Made by a program: the position numbers and the translations under genes. This document shows positions 7,926 to 16,751 of a stretch of 30,433 nt of DNA, piece after piece. Location: the NCBI GenBank assembly GCA_023227965.1, contig JALOCA010000040.1:1-30433 (forward strand), written 5' to 3'. The DNA is from Lentimicrobiaceae bacterium (GTDB taxonomy: Bacteria; Bacteroidota; Bacteroidia; Bacteroidales; JALOCA01). Under the pieces are notes generated by a model. It was not told the origin of the DNA and searched no databases. It saw only the letters and a list, made by a program, of their open reading frames with translations. Position 1 is the first letter of the stretch. Every line of letters starts with the position of its first letter.

Positions 7926-9236
7926 TTATTTTTGTTGATAAAATTGGAAATCTTGACCATTATCGTGAATTCTACTTTGTGAAACCTTCCAACCCAGCAA
8001 CTTGAGATGATTCCACCAATCAGGGTACGATTTATTGATAACATCCGGATGATTGAGCACAATTTCACCCAACACAGCAGCCAGAGGAGCAAATCCCAGT
8101 GCCAACCTGTGGTCGTTGCGGGTTTGTACAACACCTTTTGAAAAAGAAGCCTTCCCATGTACCATAATAGTATTGTTATTTTTCAATGTAACGTTAGCAC
8201 CCATGCCTGTAAGCCCCTGTTGTAAAGCTAGCAAACGATTACTTTCCTTGTTTACAAGAGTATCAAGTCCCGTTAAGCAACACGGAATTCCTAATCCTGC
8301 GCAGGTAATCGTTAAAGCAATGGCAAGGTCGGGGGTCTGAATGCAATCCTGTTCAAAATAATCAGTACACTTACCTGTATTAGTTAGCATTACTCCTTCT
8401 TTTAAAAATCTGGAAGAAACTCCAAAATTTGTAAACAAATTGCTTAGCATTGCATCACCCTGAAGACTTTTCTGCTGCAATCCATACAATACGACAGACA
8501 TTTCTTTGGAAAAAGCAATTAACTGGTACCAGCAGGCTGCCGCTGACCAATCGGGTTCAACAAAAGTATCAATTCCTATAATTGGCTGGTTTGCAACTGA
8601 AATAAGTGTATTTTCCCAAGTATGTCTTACTCCAAAACGTTCCAAAAATTGCAAAGTCATTATAATATAAGGCTGGGATACAATTGTTTTTTTTAACCGA
8701 ATTTTCAGTCCGTCGGGTAAAACAGGAGCTATCATCAGTAATGCAGAAACAAACTGGCTGCTGATATGGGACTCCAATTCAACTTCGCCGCCCCGTAAAG
8801 GTTTGCCATTAATTTGCAAAGGAGGAAAACCCGGTGTTTTCAAATACCGGATATCAGCATTTATGCTTTTAAGAGCATCAACCAATTCCTTTATGGGGCG
8901 TTGCTGCATTCTTTCACTTCCGGTTAGCACCCAATTACCAGGTGTAATTGCAAGCAATGCAGTTAAAAACCGAAAAGTGGTTCCGGCATGAACTACATCT
9001 AAGATTGTAGGAACGTCCGACTTACCAGTGTTTTCCCTGATTTTTACCAATAAATTTTTTAAAATGGTAGTGTCTTCAGCCTCCGATAAATTTTCAATTA
9101 TAAAATGAATTGAAGATAATGCCTGAAGTATGAGCAAACGGTTACTGATGCTTTTTGATGCGGGAAGACTGAATGCATTACACCCTCCTGTGCCCGGCTG
9201 TAACCTGATTATTTCTCTCTGCTGGTCAGATTCCAT
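7926..9236 (-). CDS. aroA: 3-phosphoshikimate 1-carboxyvinyltransferase (EPSP synthase)
   Basis: A 436-residue cytoplasmic enzyme, the usual family length, that joins phosphoenolpyruvate to shikimate 3-phosphate in the sixth step of the shikimate pathway. Signatures are LPASKSISNR near the N-terminus (Lys28, Ser29 and Arg33 bind substrate), GTTFRFLTA at about 105, and NDHRLALGFAPLA near residue 380, the counterpart of the usual NDHRMAM. The C-terminal INKSYPDWW matches the family's KSYP[DN]F stretch. The start ATG shares its A with the aroB stop (TAATG), so the two are translationally coupled. Confidence 0.93.
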   Translation of the reverse strand: MESDQQREIIRLQPGTGGCNAFSLPASKSISNRLLILQALSSIHFIIENLSEAEDTTILKNLLVKIRENTGKSDVPTILDVVHAGTTFRFLTALLAITPGNWVLTGSERMQQRPIKELVDALKSINADIRYLKTPGFPPLQINGKPLRGGEVELESHISSQFVSALLMIAPVLPDGLKIRLKKTIVSQPYIIMTLQFLERFGVRHTWENTLISVANQPIIGIDTFVEPDWSAAACWYQLIAFSKEMSVVLYGLQQKSLQGDAMLSNLFTNFGVSSRFLKEGVMLTNTGKCTDYFEQDCIQTPDLAIALTITCAGLGIPCCLTGLDTLVNKESNRLLALQQGLTGMGANVTLKNNNTIMVHGKASFSKGVVQTRNDHRLALGFAPLAAVLGEIVLNHPDVINKSYPDWWNHLKLLGWKVSQSRIHDNGQDFQFYQQK

Positions 9237-10336
9237 TATTTTTTTGATAAACCGGAATAAAATTCAAGACTTTCTATAATCAGGGCTACATCACAAAATT
9301 GGTTGGGAATTGTTTCCCCTATATGCTTCAAAAGGGTAATACCAATTTTACTCCCCCTGTTTTTTTTATCGAATTGTGTCAAGGCTGCAATCTCATTATA
9401 AAACTTATTATCAAAATGATAATACGAAAAATACTGTACAAAACCTTCAATTATTTCCTGCAATTCTTTATATGGCAATCCGCATAAACGATGGGAAATA
9501 TAGGCTTCACAAATCATACCTGCAGCAATTGCTTCGCCATGCAACAACGATTCTTTTCCGTGGTTTAAGGAAAAGGCTTCAAGGGCATGACCGATAGTAT
9601 GCCCGAAATTCAATACTTTACGCAAGCCGGATTCCATAGGATCAGCATTTACGATATCGCATTTTATTTTTACAGAACCCGCAATAAAAACGCTTTCAGC
9701 ATCTTTAAAGGCAGGGAAGCCCGAAGATAATTTTTGCCAGTATGTAGCATCGGCAACCAAACCATGTTTCAGCATTTCCGCCATTCCCGATTTAATTTGT
9801 CGCATAGGAAGCGTATCAAGAAATTGTGGATTAATAAAAACAGCCTTTGGCAATGCAAAGACTCCGATTTGGTTTTTAATTTCATCGAAATCTACACCTG
9901 TTTTCCCACCTATGGAAGCATCCACCATAGATAGTAAAGTGGTGGGAATATGCACAAAAGAAATACCCCTTTTAAAGTTGGCAGCCACAAACCCACCCAT
10001 GTCGCAAATCATTCCACCTCCCAGGTTTATCAGCAGCGAATGCCTATCGGCACCTCTTTTCAGCAATTCTTTCCATAAATATAAAGCCGAATCAATAACT
10101 TTATTTTTCTCTCCGGATTCTATAGTCAGAATTTCAGTATTTTGTAAAATAGAAACATGATGTTTAAGAAGTGGAAGGCAAAACTGTAAAGTAACGGAAT
10201 CGGTAAGAATGTATATTTGCGAGAAAAAATCAGTATTTTCTTCAATGAAATGCGAAAGATATTCAAGCGACTGTATCCCTGTATATACAGGGCAAAATTC
10301 GCCCTGAATTGTAAACCCGGTTTTCTCTCTACTCAT
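9236..10336 (-). CDS. aroB: 3-dehydroquinate synthase
   Basis: A protein of about 366 residues that cyclises DAHP to 3-dehydroquinate, the second shikimate step, using NAD+ and a divalent metal. Visible motifs are the NAD-binding GGGMICDMGGF, VDASIGGKTGVD, KSGMAEMLKHG with metal-ligand Glu, RKVLNFGHTIGHALE and LLHGEAIAAGM with metal-ligand histidines. The frame opens at a GTG (10354), but this GTG overlaps the TAnnTTTG element at 10354-10361, which rules it out. ATGs at 10345 and 10336 remain; I chose 10336 because 10345 would leave almost no leader. It is the first gene of the aroB-aroA pair and divergent from proline dehydrogenase. Confidence 0.92.
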   Translation of the reverse strand: MSREKTGFTIQGEFCPVYTGIQSLEYLSHFIEENTDFFSQIYILTDSVTLQFCLPLLKHHVSILQNTEILTIESGEKNKVIDSALYLWKELLKRGADRHSLLINLGGGMICDMGGFVAANFKRGISFVHIPTTLLSMVDASIGGKTGVDFDEIKNQIGVFALPKAVFINPQFLDTLPMRQIKSGMAEMLKHGLVADATYWQKLSSGFPAFKDAESVFIAGSVKIKCDIVNADPMESGLRKVLNFGHTIGHALEAFSLNHGKESLLHGEAIAAGMICEAYISHRLCGLPYKELQEIIEGFVQYFSYYHFDNKFYNEIAALTQFDKKNRGSKIGITLLKHIGETIPNQFCDVALIIESLEFYSGLSKK

Positions 10337-10353
10337 GTGAATCATTCTTTTCA

Positions 10354-10361
10354 CAAAAATA
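10354..10361 (-). promoter_or_regulatory. Promoter -7 element of aroB
   Basis: The minus strand reads TATTTTTG, a full TAnnTTTG match. Transcription starting some seven bases downstream would give a leader of roughly a dozen bases to the ATG at 10336. No -33 TTTG is at the right distance. Confidence 0.45.
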
Positions 10362-10434
10362 GGGAATACAAAGCTTGTAATAAAAAAACTTTTTGATAAA
10401 CATTGGGTTTCAATTTTTGTTCTTAAAAATAAAA

Positions 10435-11607
10435 ATGATGAATTTTAATGATACACAAACCGCTTTCTCCCACCTTACGGATGACGAATTACGAAAAGCC
10501 GAACGCTTGTTCAGGGTGCTCAATTTGTCTGCCAGTGTAAAAATGGGCAAATTGTTGGTCAATTGCGCACTACGCATGAACATTCCCATCGAATGGGCTG
10601 TAAAACCTCTCATTTACCATTATTTTGTAGGAGGAGCTACCCTTGCTGAAAGTAATAATACGGTAAAAAAACTAGAGAAATTTAATGTGAAAGGTATTCT
10701 TGACTATTCGGTGGAAGGAGGGAGTAGCTCAATCGAAGAAACCTTAGCCGAAACCTTGAATGCTATTGTCTTTGCTGCACACGGTAGAAACATTCCTTTT
10801 GCCGTTTTCAAACCCACTGCTTTTACATCTCCCGCCCTGCTTGAAAAAAAAAGTGCAGGAATACAGCTTTCAGAATGCGAAATAACTGAAATAGAAAGTT
10901 TTAAACTACGCATAGCTACACTTTGCCACACCGCTTACGAAAATGATATTCCCCTGCTAATTGATGCAGAGGATTACGTTTACCAAGGTTTTATTGATGA
11001 TGTGGTTATCAGTATGATGAAAAAATACAATAGAGATAAAGCTATTGTATTCAATACATTACAAATGTATCGCATAGATCGTACGGCTTGGTTGGAAAAT
11101 TTATACCATAATGCAGAAAAGGAAAATTATTTCCCAGGTATCAAATTTGTGAGAGGAGCATACATGGAAAAAGAACGGAAACGTGCTCTTGATTTCGGAT
11201 ACCCCTCCCCTATTTATGCAGATAAAGCAGCAACAGATGCAGCGTTTAACAACGCATTACGCTTTGCTATAGAAAAAATTCATAGAATTTCTATTTTTAA
11301 TGGCACTCACAATGTGGAAAGTACACAGTTACTTATCGAATTGATGCAACAGCACCATATTTCGCCTTCCGACAACAGGGTGTGGTTTGCTCAATTATAC
11401 GGAATGAGCGACAACATCAGCTTTAACCTTGCCAAAGCCGGTTATAATGTTGCCAAATACATACCGTATGGTCCTGTAAAATCAGTACTTCCCTATCTCA
11501 TTCGCAGAGCCGATGAAAACACATCCATTGCCGGGCAAAGCAGCAGAGAATTGCTGTTGATAATCCGTGAACGTCAGAGAAGGAAAAACCAAATCCAGGA
11601 TAATTAA
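10435..11607 (+). CDS. Proline dehydrogenase (FAD-dependent)
   Basis: A 390-residue PRODH-type enzyme, the monofunctional form, that oxidises proline to pyrroline-5-carboxylate and passes electrons to the quinone pool. The C-terminal half shows the catalytic barrel: IKFVRGAYMEKERKRA (FAD and substrate contacts), AQLYGMSDNISFNLA, then YIPYGPVKSVLPYLIRRADEN, which contains the family's RRxxEN proline-binding motif. No P5C dehydrogenase domain is attached and none lies nearby. The frame can open at a TTG (10393), but two consecutive ATGs at 10435 and 10438 are the natural starts. It is divergent from aroB and its stop is 14 bases from the convergent DUF6599 gene. Confidence 0.88.
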   Translation: MMNFNDTQTAFSHLTDDELRKAERLFRVLNLSASVKMGKLLVNCALRMNIPIEWAVKPLIYHYFVGGATLAESNNTVKKLEKFNVKGILDYSVEGGSSSIEETLAETLNAIVFAAHGRNIPFAVFKPTAFTSPALLEKKSAGIQLSECEITEIESFKLRIATLCHTAYENDIPLLIDAEDYVYQGFIDDVVISMMKKYNRDKAIVFNTLQMYRIDRTAWLENLYHNAEKENYFPGIKFVRGAYMEKERKRALDFGYPSPIYADKAATDAAFNNALRFAIEKIHRISIFNGTHNVESTQLLIELMQQHHISPSDNRVWFAQLYGMSDNISFNLAKAGYNVAKYIPYGPVKSVLPYLIRRADENTSIAGQSSRELLLIIRERQRRKNQIQDN

Positions 11608-11621
11608 ATAGCAGAAACCTG

Positions 11622-12482
11622 TTAATGAGTTGTTAACCGGATTCGTTTTACACGAATCGAAGTATCAAATTTTTGAACATAAATCTTATTCCCTTTTTTA
11701 TCGGCATACGAAAACCCATCCTGAAGCTCAGTTATTCCCGATAAGGCTGTTAAAGCCAGTTTCTCTTTAGCATTCTGAAAACCGGACAAACATTTTTCGG
11801 CACTGGGGTATAAAAAAATAAACAATGTGGAATCGGCAGTTTCGGCACAAATTCCTTCCGAAAACTCAAAGATATTCCCCTGTCCAAAATAATAAATATT
11901 TTGCAAAGCAATAGGTCCCCTAAAATACTTTACAAGAGAATTTTTCAAACCCGTATCCGGTATTTCTTTCAATAATCCGGGTAAAAAACCGTTACCAGAG
12001 TTTATTCTATTGAGAAGCCGAATTGTAAATTGTTTGATTTCTATGTTATCAACAGAAGAGCCCTCAGAAGAAAGTTGTATAAAAAAATTATTTTTCCATG
12101 CGAAGACATACCCGTCACCTATCGCAATGGAACTTTCTTCCAGGCTCATTGAACCAGGGCTACCACAACGCACACTAAAAACACCATAGGCTGCTGCAAC
12201 GTCCGACATTTCATACAATTCAGCCCTTAGTTTTCCATCTTCAGGAAAAACAAATTCAGCTACACTGGCTTCTGTAAAACCGTATTCGAGGTACAGCTCG
12301 GCACCCCCGTCAATCAGGTAAAATAGCTCTTCCCCTTTGTATGTCGCTACCGAATCGGCAATTTTCACATTTTGTTCATCCGAAACATTCTGCAGAATAC
12401 TTCTGCCATTACCCGCACCACATGTCAGAATTACAGCGCATAGTAATGCTGTAAGGATAAAATGTCGGAAAAGAAATTTCAT
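11622..12482 (-). CDS. DUF6599 family exported protein
   Basis: A 286-residue protein with an N-terminal hydrophobic export signal. A cysteine follows it (ILTCGAG), but the -1 residue is Thr, so lipidation is doubtful. The body carries YKGEELFYLIDGGAELYLEY followed by AELYEMSDVAAAYGVFS, which I recognise as the signature of DUF6599, exported proteins of unknown function. The start overlaps the DUF362 gene's stop by four bases (ATGA), so the two are translationally coupled and probably act together. Confidence 0.72.
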   Translation of the reverse strand: MKFLFRHFILTALLCAVILTCGAGNGRSILQNVSDEQNVKIADSVATYKGEELFYLIDGGAELYLEYGFTEASVAEFVFPEDGKLRAELYEMSDVAAAYGVFSVRCGSPGSMSLEESSIAIGDGYVFAWKNNFFIQLSSEGSSVDNIEIKQFTIRLLNRINSGNGFLPGLLKEIPDTGLKNSLVKYFRGPIALQNIYYFGQGNIFEFSEGICAETADSTLFIFLYPSAEKCLSGFQNAKEKLALTALSGITELQDGFSYADKKGNKIYVQKFDTSIRVKRIRLTTH

Positions 12483-13414
12483 TTTTTCTGATTTATTTCC
12501 ACAATCTCCACTTTTTGAAGATTCATCTCGCCAATTCCGCTTTCATATCCCTTTTGTACCGGCAATACTTCTTCGGGTAAGTAGCCTAATATCGTTGAAC
12601 AATAAGCATCTACAGCCACAATATCGGTTCCGGCGACTATTTTATCAAATTTTTTCAATTTTCCGGGACCAGATGGACCATTTGTTACCAGTACTTCTGA
12701 TGCATCAACTACATTCAAATCAGGTTTGCGAAGTTTACACATATCTGCAAGACATTGTCCAAGAAAGCCCGGGTCGTTTTTTGAAGGACCATCTAAATGA
12801 AATTTAACATTAGAAGCTCTTGTATTCAGCCCCATCAAATTTTTCATTGCACATGTTAGTAACGGAATTGTATGGTGTTTGGCAATCGGGACATTGATAA
12901 AAACATCCACAGTAAACAAATCTCTGACCACTTCAAGTTGTTTTATCGCTTTCGCACCCGGAATGCTATCCAACTTTACAAAAGTAATACTATCGTATTT
13001 TGCAGGAAAACGGTTTTTTTCAATCGTGTGCACCCGGAAAAGCATTTCCGCATTTTGTGCATACAATGTACTCCGTTTCCAATATTCTGGCATAACATAC
13101 TGTAAACAAACTACTTCAGAGGCGCCTGCGTCGAAACACATTTTTACGACAGCAATGGCAACATCCGGATTTACATAAGTACCTTTATCTTCAAAATCTG
13201 AATTGATAAGCAAACCCACCTTTTGCCCTTTTTGTACAAAAGTGCGCATACCTCCCAATTTTTTTACCGCAAGTATTGTGTTGGCATAATAGTTTGTTCC
13301 GGAAACAACCGTAATGCGATTGGACTGTTTTCTTTTCTCCTGTTTCCCCGAAAAAGAAGCAAACGAAATACCAACGATAAATATTATAAGAATGTAGCGA
13401 GCTAAAATTTTCAT
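12479..13414 (-). CDS. DUF362 domain protein, exported
   Basis: A 311-residue protein with an N-terminal hydrophobic signal or anchor (residues 5-22). The rest matches the DUF362 pattern: an early VGLLINSDF segment, then VDVFINVPIAKHHTIPLLTCAMKNLMG, and toward the C-terminus VDASEVLVTNGPSGPG and VAGTDIVAVDAYCSTILGY. DUF362 proteins often carry or accompany ferredoxin domains, but no CxxCxxC cluster is present here. The function is not known. It is the promoter-proximal gene of a two-gene unit with DUF6599, preceded by a repeat-rich intergenic region. Confidence 0.8.
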   Translation of the reverse strand: MKILARYILIIFIVGISFASFSGKQEKRKQSNRITVVSGTNYYANTILAVKKLGGMRTFVQKGQKVGLLINSDFEDKGTYVNPDVAIAVVKMCFDAGASEVVCLQYVMPEYWKRSTLYAQNAEMLFRVHTIEKNRFPAKYDSITFVKLDSIPGAKAIKQLEVVRDLFTVDVFINVPIAKHHTIPLLTCAMKNLMGLNTRASNVKFHLDGPSKNDPGFLGQCLADMCKLRKPDLNVVDASEVLVTNGPSGPGKLKKFDKIVAGTDIVAVDAYCSTILGYLPEEVLPVQKGYESGIGEMNLQKVEIVEINQKK

Positions 13415-13862
13415 AATTATTTGATTTAGTGTGTACAGTATTTACAAGTTACAACAGGCTAAAATAAGAAGGGTTTTATAAATCCCAACAGGTTAAAATT
13501 ATTTTTCTTTTTGATGTAAAACGTCTCATCTGTAAACTTACAGGCATATGACAACCTGTCCCTGACATGACAGGTCATTTCCCTGTCATATTTTCATTAT
13601 TTCAGTATTATATTACCTTAATAATTGATTATGAATAATATTGATACAAATAAAGAATTATTAGTTTAACATCGCTTGTTTTTACTTTGCATTTAAGTAT
13701 TTTTTTGCTACATTATTTTAATTATCTATTTTTTAGCATTTTAACGTCTTATTTATAACTATTGTTAATAACTTTTTTGTACATTATGTAAATTTTGTTA
13801 TTTTTTTGTTTATATTCGCATAATGTTTGTTAAACGTGGTTTAAATTTAAAAACTCACAATT
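13415..13862. other. Repeat-rich intergenic region between divergent DUF362 and sigma factor genes
   Basis: No gene is visible in these 448 bases. It contains an imperfect direct repeat CAACAGG(C/T)TAAAAT at 13452-13465 and 13486-13499, a near-palindrome GGGTTTTATAAATCCC (13471-13486) between the copies, and a perfect 8-bp inverted repeat (13567-13589). CCTGT/ACAGG words recur through 13535-13589. The sigma-factor side (13600-13860) is very AT-rich and contains TATATTCG at 13811-13818, one mismatch from TAnnTTTG, a plausible -7 element for the gene at 13863. Confidence 0.6.
13567..13589. repeat. Inverted repeat ATGACAGG / CCTGTCAT
   Basis: The arms ATGACAGG (13567-13574) and CCTGTCAT (13582-13589) are exact reverse complements around a seven-base loop. 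A second, overlapping dyad, ATGAC-AG-GTCAT, occupies 13567-13578. It lies between two divergent genes, so an operator is more likely than a terminator. Confidence 0.6.
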
Positions 13863-14369
13863 ATGTCCGAAATTGAATTTAATCACAAACTTCTGAGTGT
13901 GCAAAACAACCTCCGGTTTTTTGCAAGCACTTTGACCCCAAATCGTGAAGAAGCCAATGATTTAGTACAGGATACTAACTTGAAAGCACTAATTAACCGT
14001 GATAAGTTTGCAGACAACACTAATTTTAAAGCATGGACTTATACGATTATGAAAAATACGTTTATTAACAATTATCGTCGTAATATCAAGTCAAACACCA
14101 TTATTGACAACACCGAAGATTTGTATTTTCTGAATATTTCACATCATTCCGATTTTCCGCAGCCCGATTCGCTAATAGCTGAAAAGGAAATAAAGAAGAA
14201 TATTGAAAAATTGGATCATGACCAGCGTTTGCCGTTTGAAATGCACAACAGCGGCTATAAATACAAAGAAATAGCTGATCATTTACAACTTTCGATAGGG
14301 ACGGTAAAAAGCAGGATATTTTTTACCCGTAAAAAACTCATGGGTGCCTTGCAGGATTTTGCTTATTAA
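13863..14369 (+). CDS. ECF-type RNA polymerase sigma factor (conserved Bacteroidota type)
   Basis: A 168-residue sigma factor with region 2 (NREEANDLVQDTNLKALINRDKF followed by NFKAWTYTIMKNTFINNYRR) and region 4 (LDHDQRLPFEMHNSGYKYKEI, then the helix-turn-helix DHLQLSIGTVKSRIFFTRKKL). It resembles the short, strongly conserved ECF factor found across Bacteroidota, whose region 2 carries the near-invariant sequence AWTYTIMKNTFINNYRR. No anti-sigma gene is adjacent: the 448-base upstream region is non-coding and the next gene is convergent, one base away. It is therefore likely controlled transcriptionally or by a partner elsewhere. Confidence 0.9.
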   Translation: MSEIEFNHKLLSVQNNLRFFASTLTPNREEANDLVQDTNLKALINRDKFADNTNFKAWTYTIMKNTFINNYRRNIKSNTIIDNTEDLYFLNISHHSDFPQPDSLIAEKEIKKNIEKLDHDQRLPFEMHNSGYKYKEIADHLQLSIGTVKSRIFFTRKKLMGALQDFAY

Positions 14370-14370
14370 T

Positions 14371-15276
14371 TTACTCACTCATATTGAGCCGGACTATGGC
14401 AAAAATCATAGCCACTGCTCCTATCCATTGTTCCCAACTCAGCCGTGATTGGTTGAAGATGTAATCAAAAACTATGGCTGACATAGGGAAAAACAATTCG
14501 CAAATTGTTGCGAGCATAGCTTTTATTTTTCTCAAACCAAAATAAAAAAGAAATATTGCACCAGATCCGGTTGTAATTCCAATTATAAAAAATATGAGCC
14601 AGTTAGCCGGTGTTACTATCGCTATTTGCGAAAATTTACCGGTAAAGGCTACAAATATCCCCATGAAAACTACGGTAAACCCGTAGCGATAAAAAGTAGC
14701 TGTAGTAAACGACAATCTGTTTAGCAGCTTTTTGCTTAAAACAGTCGAACTTCCAAACGAAAACGCAGCAAGCAATGCGTATAAAGCCGCATAAACCGTG
14801 TTTGAACCAGTTGAAAGATTGGGCAATGCAAAACCAAAGGTAAGAAAATACCCAGCAAGAATAGCTATTGTAGCCCAAAGCAGGTAATTCTTTTGTAGTT
14901 TTTCACGCAATAAAACCACAGCAAGAATTATGGCAAATACCGGTTGCATTTTCTGTAATAATACGACAATGGTAAGCGATTGAAAATTCATTAAAAATAA
15001 AGCTTTCACAATGGCAAGTGTACCCAAGGCTCCTCCAAATAATGCAACAAGGCTTGTAGTAATAAAATCGCTGGTTGTGAAACTTTTTAGATGTTTATAT
15101 TCCCTGAACAAAAAAACATTCATCACCAGAAAGGGAATGCAATGCACCATAAAAACAACAAAACCAATATCAAGGTTACGCAAACGGGGGGTTAGCACAA
15201 TACCATCCAAACCCCAGAGGGTGGCTGCCAACGAAACAGCAACTCCTCCTATTATTATTTCTTTCTTAATTTTCAA
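14371..15276 (-). CDS. EamA/DMT-family transporter
   Basis: A 301-residue inner-membrane protein with about ten hydrophobic helices in two EamA repeats (roughly 10-145 and 155-297), the drug/metabolite transporter layout. The end of the first repeat shows LQKMQPVFAIILAVVLLREKL, and the second has the equivalent LFFPMSAIVFDYIFNQSRLSWEQWIGA. The start is TTG: an in-frame stop lies just upstream and the next Met is residue 43, after the first helix. It is the last gene of a three-gene minus-strand unit, 19 bases after the cyclase gene. Substrate unknown. Confidence 0.83.
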   Translation of the reverse strand: MKIKKEIIIGGVAVSLAATLWGLDGIVLTPRLRNLDIGFVVFMVHCIPFLVMNVFLFREYKHLKSFTTSDFITTSLVALFGGALGTLAIVKALFLMNFQSLTIVVLLQKMQPVFAIILAVVLLREKLQKNYLLWATIAILAGYFLTFGFALPNLSTGSNTVYAALYALLAAFSFGSSTVLSKKLLNRLSFTTATFYRYGFTVVFMGIFVAFTGKFSQIAIVTPANWLIFFIIGITTGSGAIFLFYFGLRKIKAMLATICELFFPMSAIVFDYIFNQSRLSWEQWIGAVAMIFAIVRLNMSE

Positions 15277-15295
15277 GTGGCTATTTTATTAACTA

Positions 15296-16096
15296 TCAAA
15301 AACAAGCTACGATTCGCAGCGGAGCACCACTTCCACCTTTTATTTTCATTGGTAAAGCAATTATATACGCTCCCTTTGCAGGTAGAGAATCAAGACTGGC
15401 AACATTTTCATACGCTGTAATGCCATGGGCAAATAATGTTCTGTGTACCATAAAATCCTTCGACTGTCCGTAATCTATACTTGGCGTATCCAAGCCGAAA
15501 GCTTTAATTTTCCTTTGTTCAGCTAACCATAATGCTGCGTCGGGATGCAAACCGGGGAAATGCAACAAGGCAACTGCTTTCTGACCCGACAAATTAGTAC
15601 CTGTATATTTTTCCTTATCAGACCAATATTTACTAAAACCAGTATTTACCAGTACAATTGCACCCTCCGGAATTTTTCCATTCTCTTTTTCCCAAAGAAA
15701 AAAATCATCAGTGCTTACCTGATAATCCCTGTTTTGTGTAACTTTTCTTTTTACATCAATCACCACAGCATTGCCAATGAGTTGCTGTAATGGAACTTTT
15801 TCAATGCTGTTCTTCCCCTTACCAAAATGCAGAGGCGCATCAAAATGGGTGCCGCCATGTTCTTCTGCGCTGAACTTAAAAGAAGAATAGTAGTAACCTT
15901 TTTCTGTCATCCCTTCAAAAACAGTATCATGCGAAAAAGGAATGTTTGTGGGCCAATAAATGGCATTTTCATCAAAATCGTGGGTTAAATCAACCCAACG
16001 TCCGGCACTGAGTATATCTGCCGGACTTTGCTGATGGCAACATCCCCAACCAACAAATACTATCAGAATAAGAAAAATAAATTGTATTTTCTTCAT
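15296..16096 (-). CDS. Cyclase-family (kynurenine formamidase-like) hydrolase, exported
   Basis: A 266-residue protein of the metal-dependent cyclase/arylformamidase family. The hallmark HGGTHFDAPLHF (residues 80-91) supplies metal-binding His and Asp residues, and WVDLTHDFDENAIYWPTN near residue 34 is the usual family opening. Typical members hydrolyse N-formylkynurenine or related cyclic or amide substrates. Here an N-terminal hydrophobic segment ending GWGCC suggests export or membrane anchoring, although the sequence before Cys is not a standard lipobox. The gene follows the DUF7935-like gene by 11 bases. Confidence 0.8.
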   Translation of the reverse strand: MKKIQFIFLILIVFVGWGCCHQQSPADILSAGRWVDLTHDFDENAIYWPTNIPFSHDTVFEGMTEKGYYYSSFKFSAEEHGGTHFDAPLHFGKGKNSIEKVPLQQLIGNAVVIDVKRKVTQNRDYQVSTDDFFLWEKENGKIPEGAIVLVNTGFSKYWSDKEKYTGTNLSGQKAVALLHFPGLHPDAALWLAEQRKIKAFGLDTPSIDYGQSKDFMVHRTLFAHGITAYENVASLDSLPAKGAYIIALPMKIKGGSGAPLRIVACF

Positions 16097-16107
16097 AACA
16101 ATTGTAT

Positions 16108-16629
16108 TTATGAAATACTCCGGAATTCGTTTTTCACAAAATCAAGAGCATTTCGCAGTGCAGTGATTTCAGTTTGAACAAATTGTTCAAGAATTATTTT
16201 TGCCAGTTCCGTGCCGAGAGCTTCCGTTTGAAGCTGCATAGCGCCGGAATTTATAAAATGGACAGTTTCCTCTTTGGCATTTTTCACCATCTCCCATGCC
16301 TGCGACGAAATATACAGTTGCTGCGACAGATTGTGGTCAAACTCCTGCCGTATTGCAGCTATCAAATTCCTTTGCAATGTATTAACATCCATACCCGGTT
16401 CCATTACCCTTACGATAAGCTGCATTGGGGTTATACGTTCGAGAAAAAGAACCATTCGTTCGTATGCCTGAAAGCGTAAAGGAGCGACCAACTCATGGTT
16501 TTTCATGTTAATTTCCAACAACTTCTTTTTCTGTTCGTTATCAAGATACTGTTTAAGAATAAAATACGTTGTAAGGAACACAACTACTGCCGGAAGGGTT
16601 CCCATTAGGGCAATCAAAAGGTAATTCAT
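16108..16629 (-). CDS. DUF7935-like membrane-anchored protein
   Basis: A 173-residue protein with one N-terminal transmembrane helix (about 5-25), then a long charged, probably coiled-coil helical region. The segment APLRFQAYERMVLFLERITPMQLIVR recalls a conserved Bacteroidota family that I believe is DUF7935; this identification is from memory. Function unknown. It opens a minus-strand unit with the cyclase and EamA genes and is divergent from the aminotransferase operon. Upstream, the minus strand reads CATCTTTG (16659 to 16652), one mismatch from TAnnTTTG, a possible -7 element. Confidence 0.7.
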   Translation of the reverse strand: MNYLLIALMGTLPAVVVFLTTYFILKQYLDNEQKKKLLEINMKNHELVAPLRFQAYERMVLFLERITPMQLIVRVMEPGMDVNTLQRNLIAAIRQEFDHNLSQQLYISSQAWEMVKNAKEETVHFINSGAMQLQTEALGTELAKIILEQFVQTEITALRNALDFVKNEFRSIS

Positions 16630-16690
16630 ATAATCAGGGGTTTTTACTTTGCAAAGATGAGAAATAATCAGAAATTTTAAATGTAAATAT

Positions 16691-16722
16691 TTTGAAAGCT
16701 TCTGCGATATTTTCTAATTTTG
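16691..16722 (+). promoter_or_regulatory. Promoter of the aminotransferase-rfaE1-ubiE-porT operon
   Basis: TTTG (16691-16694), a 20-bp spacer, then TAATTTTG (16715-16722) closely match the Bacteroidota consensus TTTG-N19-TAnnTTTG. The start codon at 16752 follows 30 bases later. This is the only place in the window where I found both halves at nearly ideal spacing. Confidence 0.65.
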
Positions 16723-16751
16723 TGCCTTTTTAACCTAAACATACAATTATC

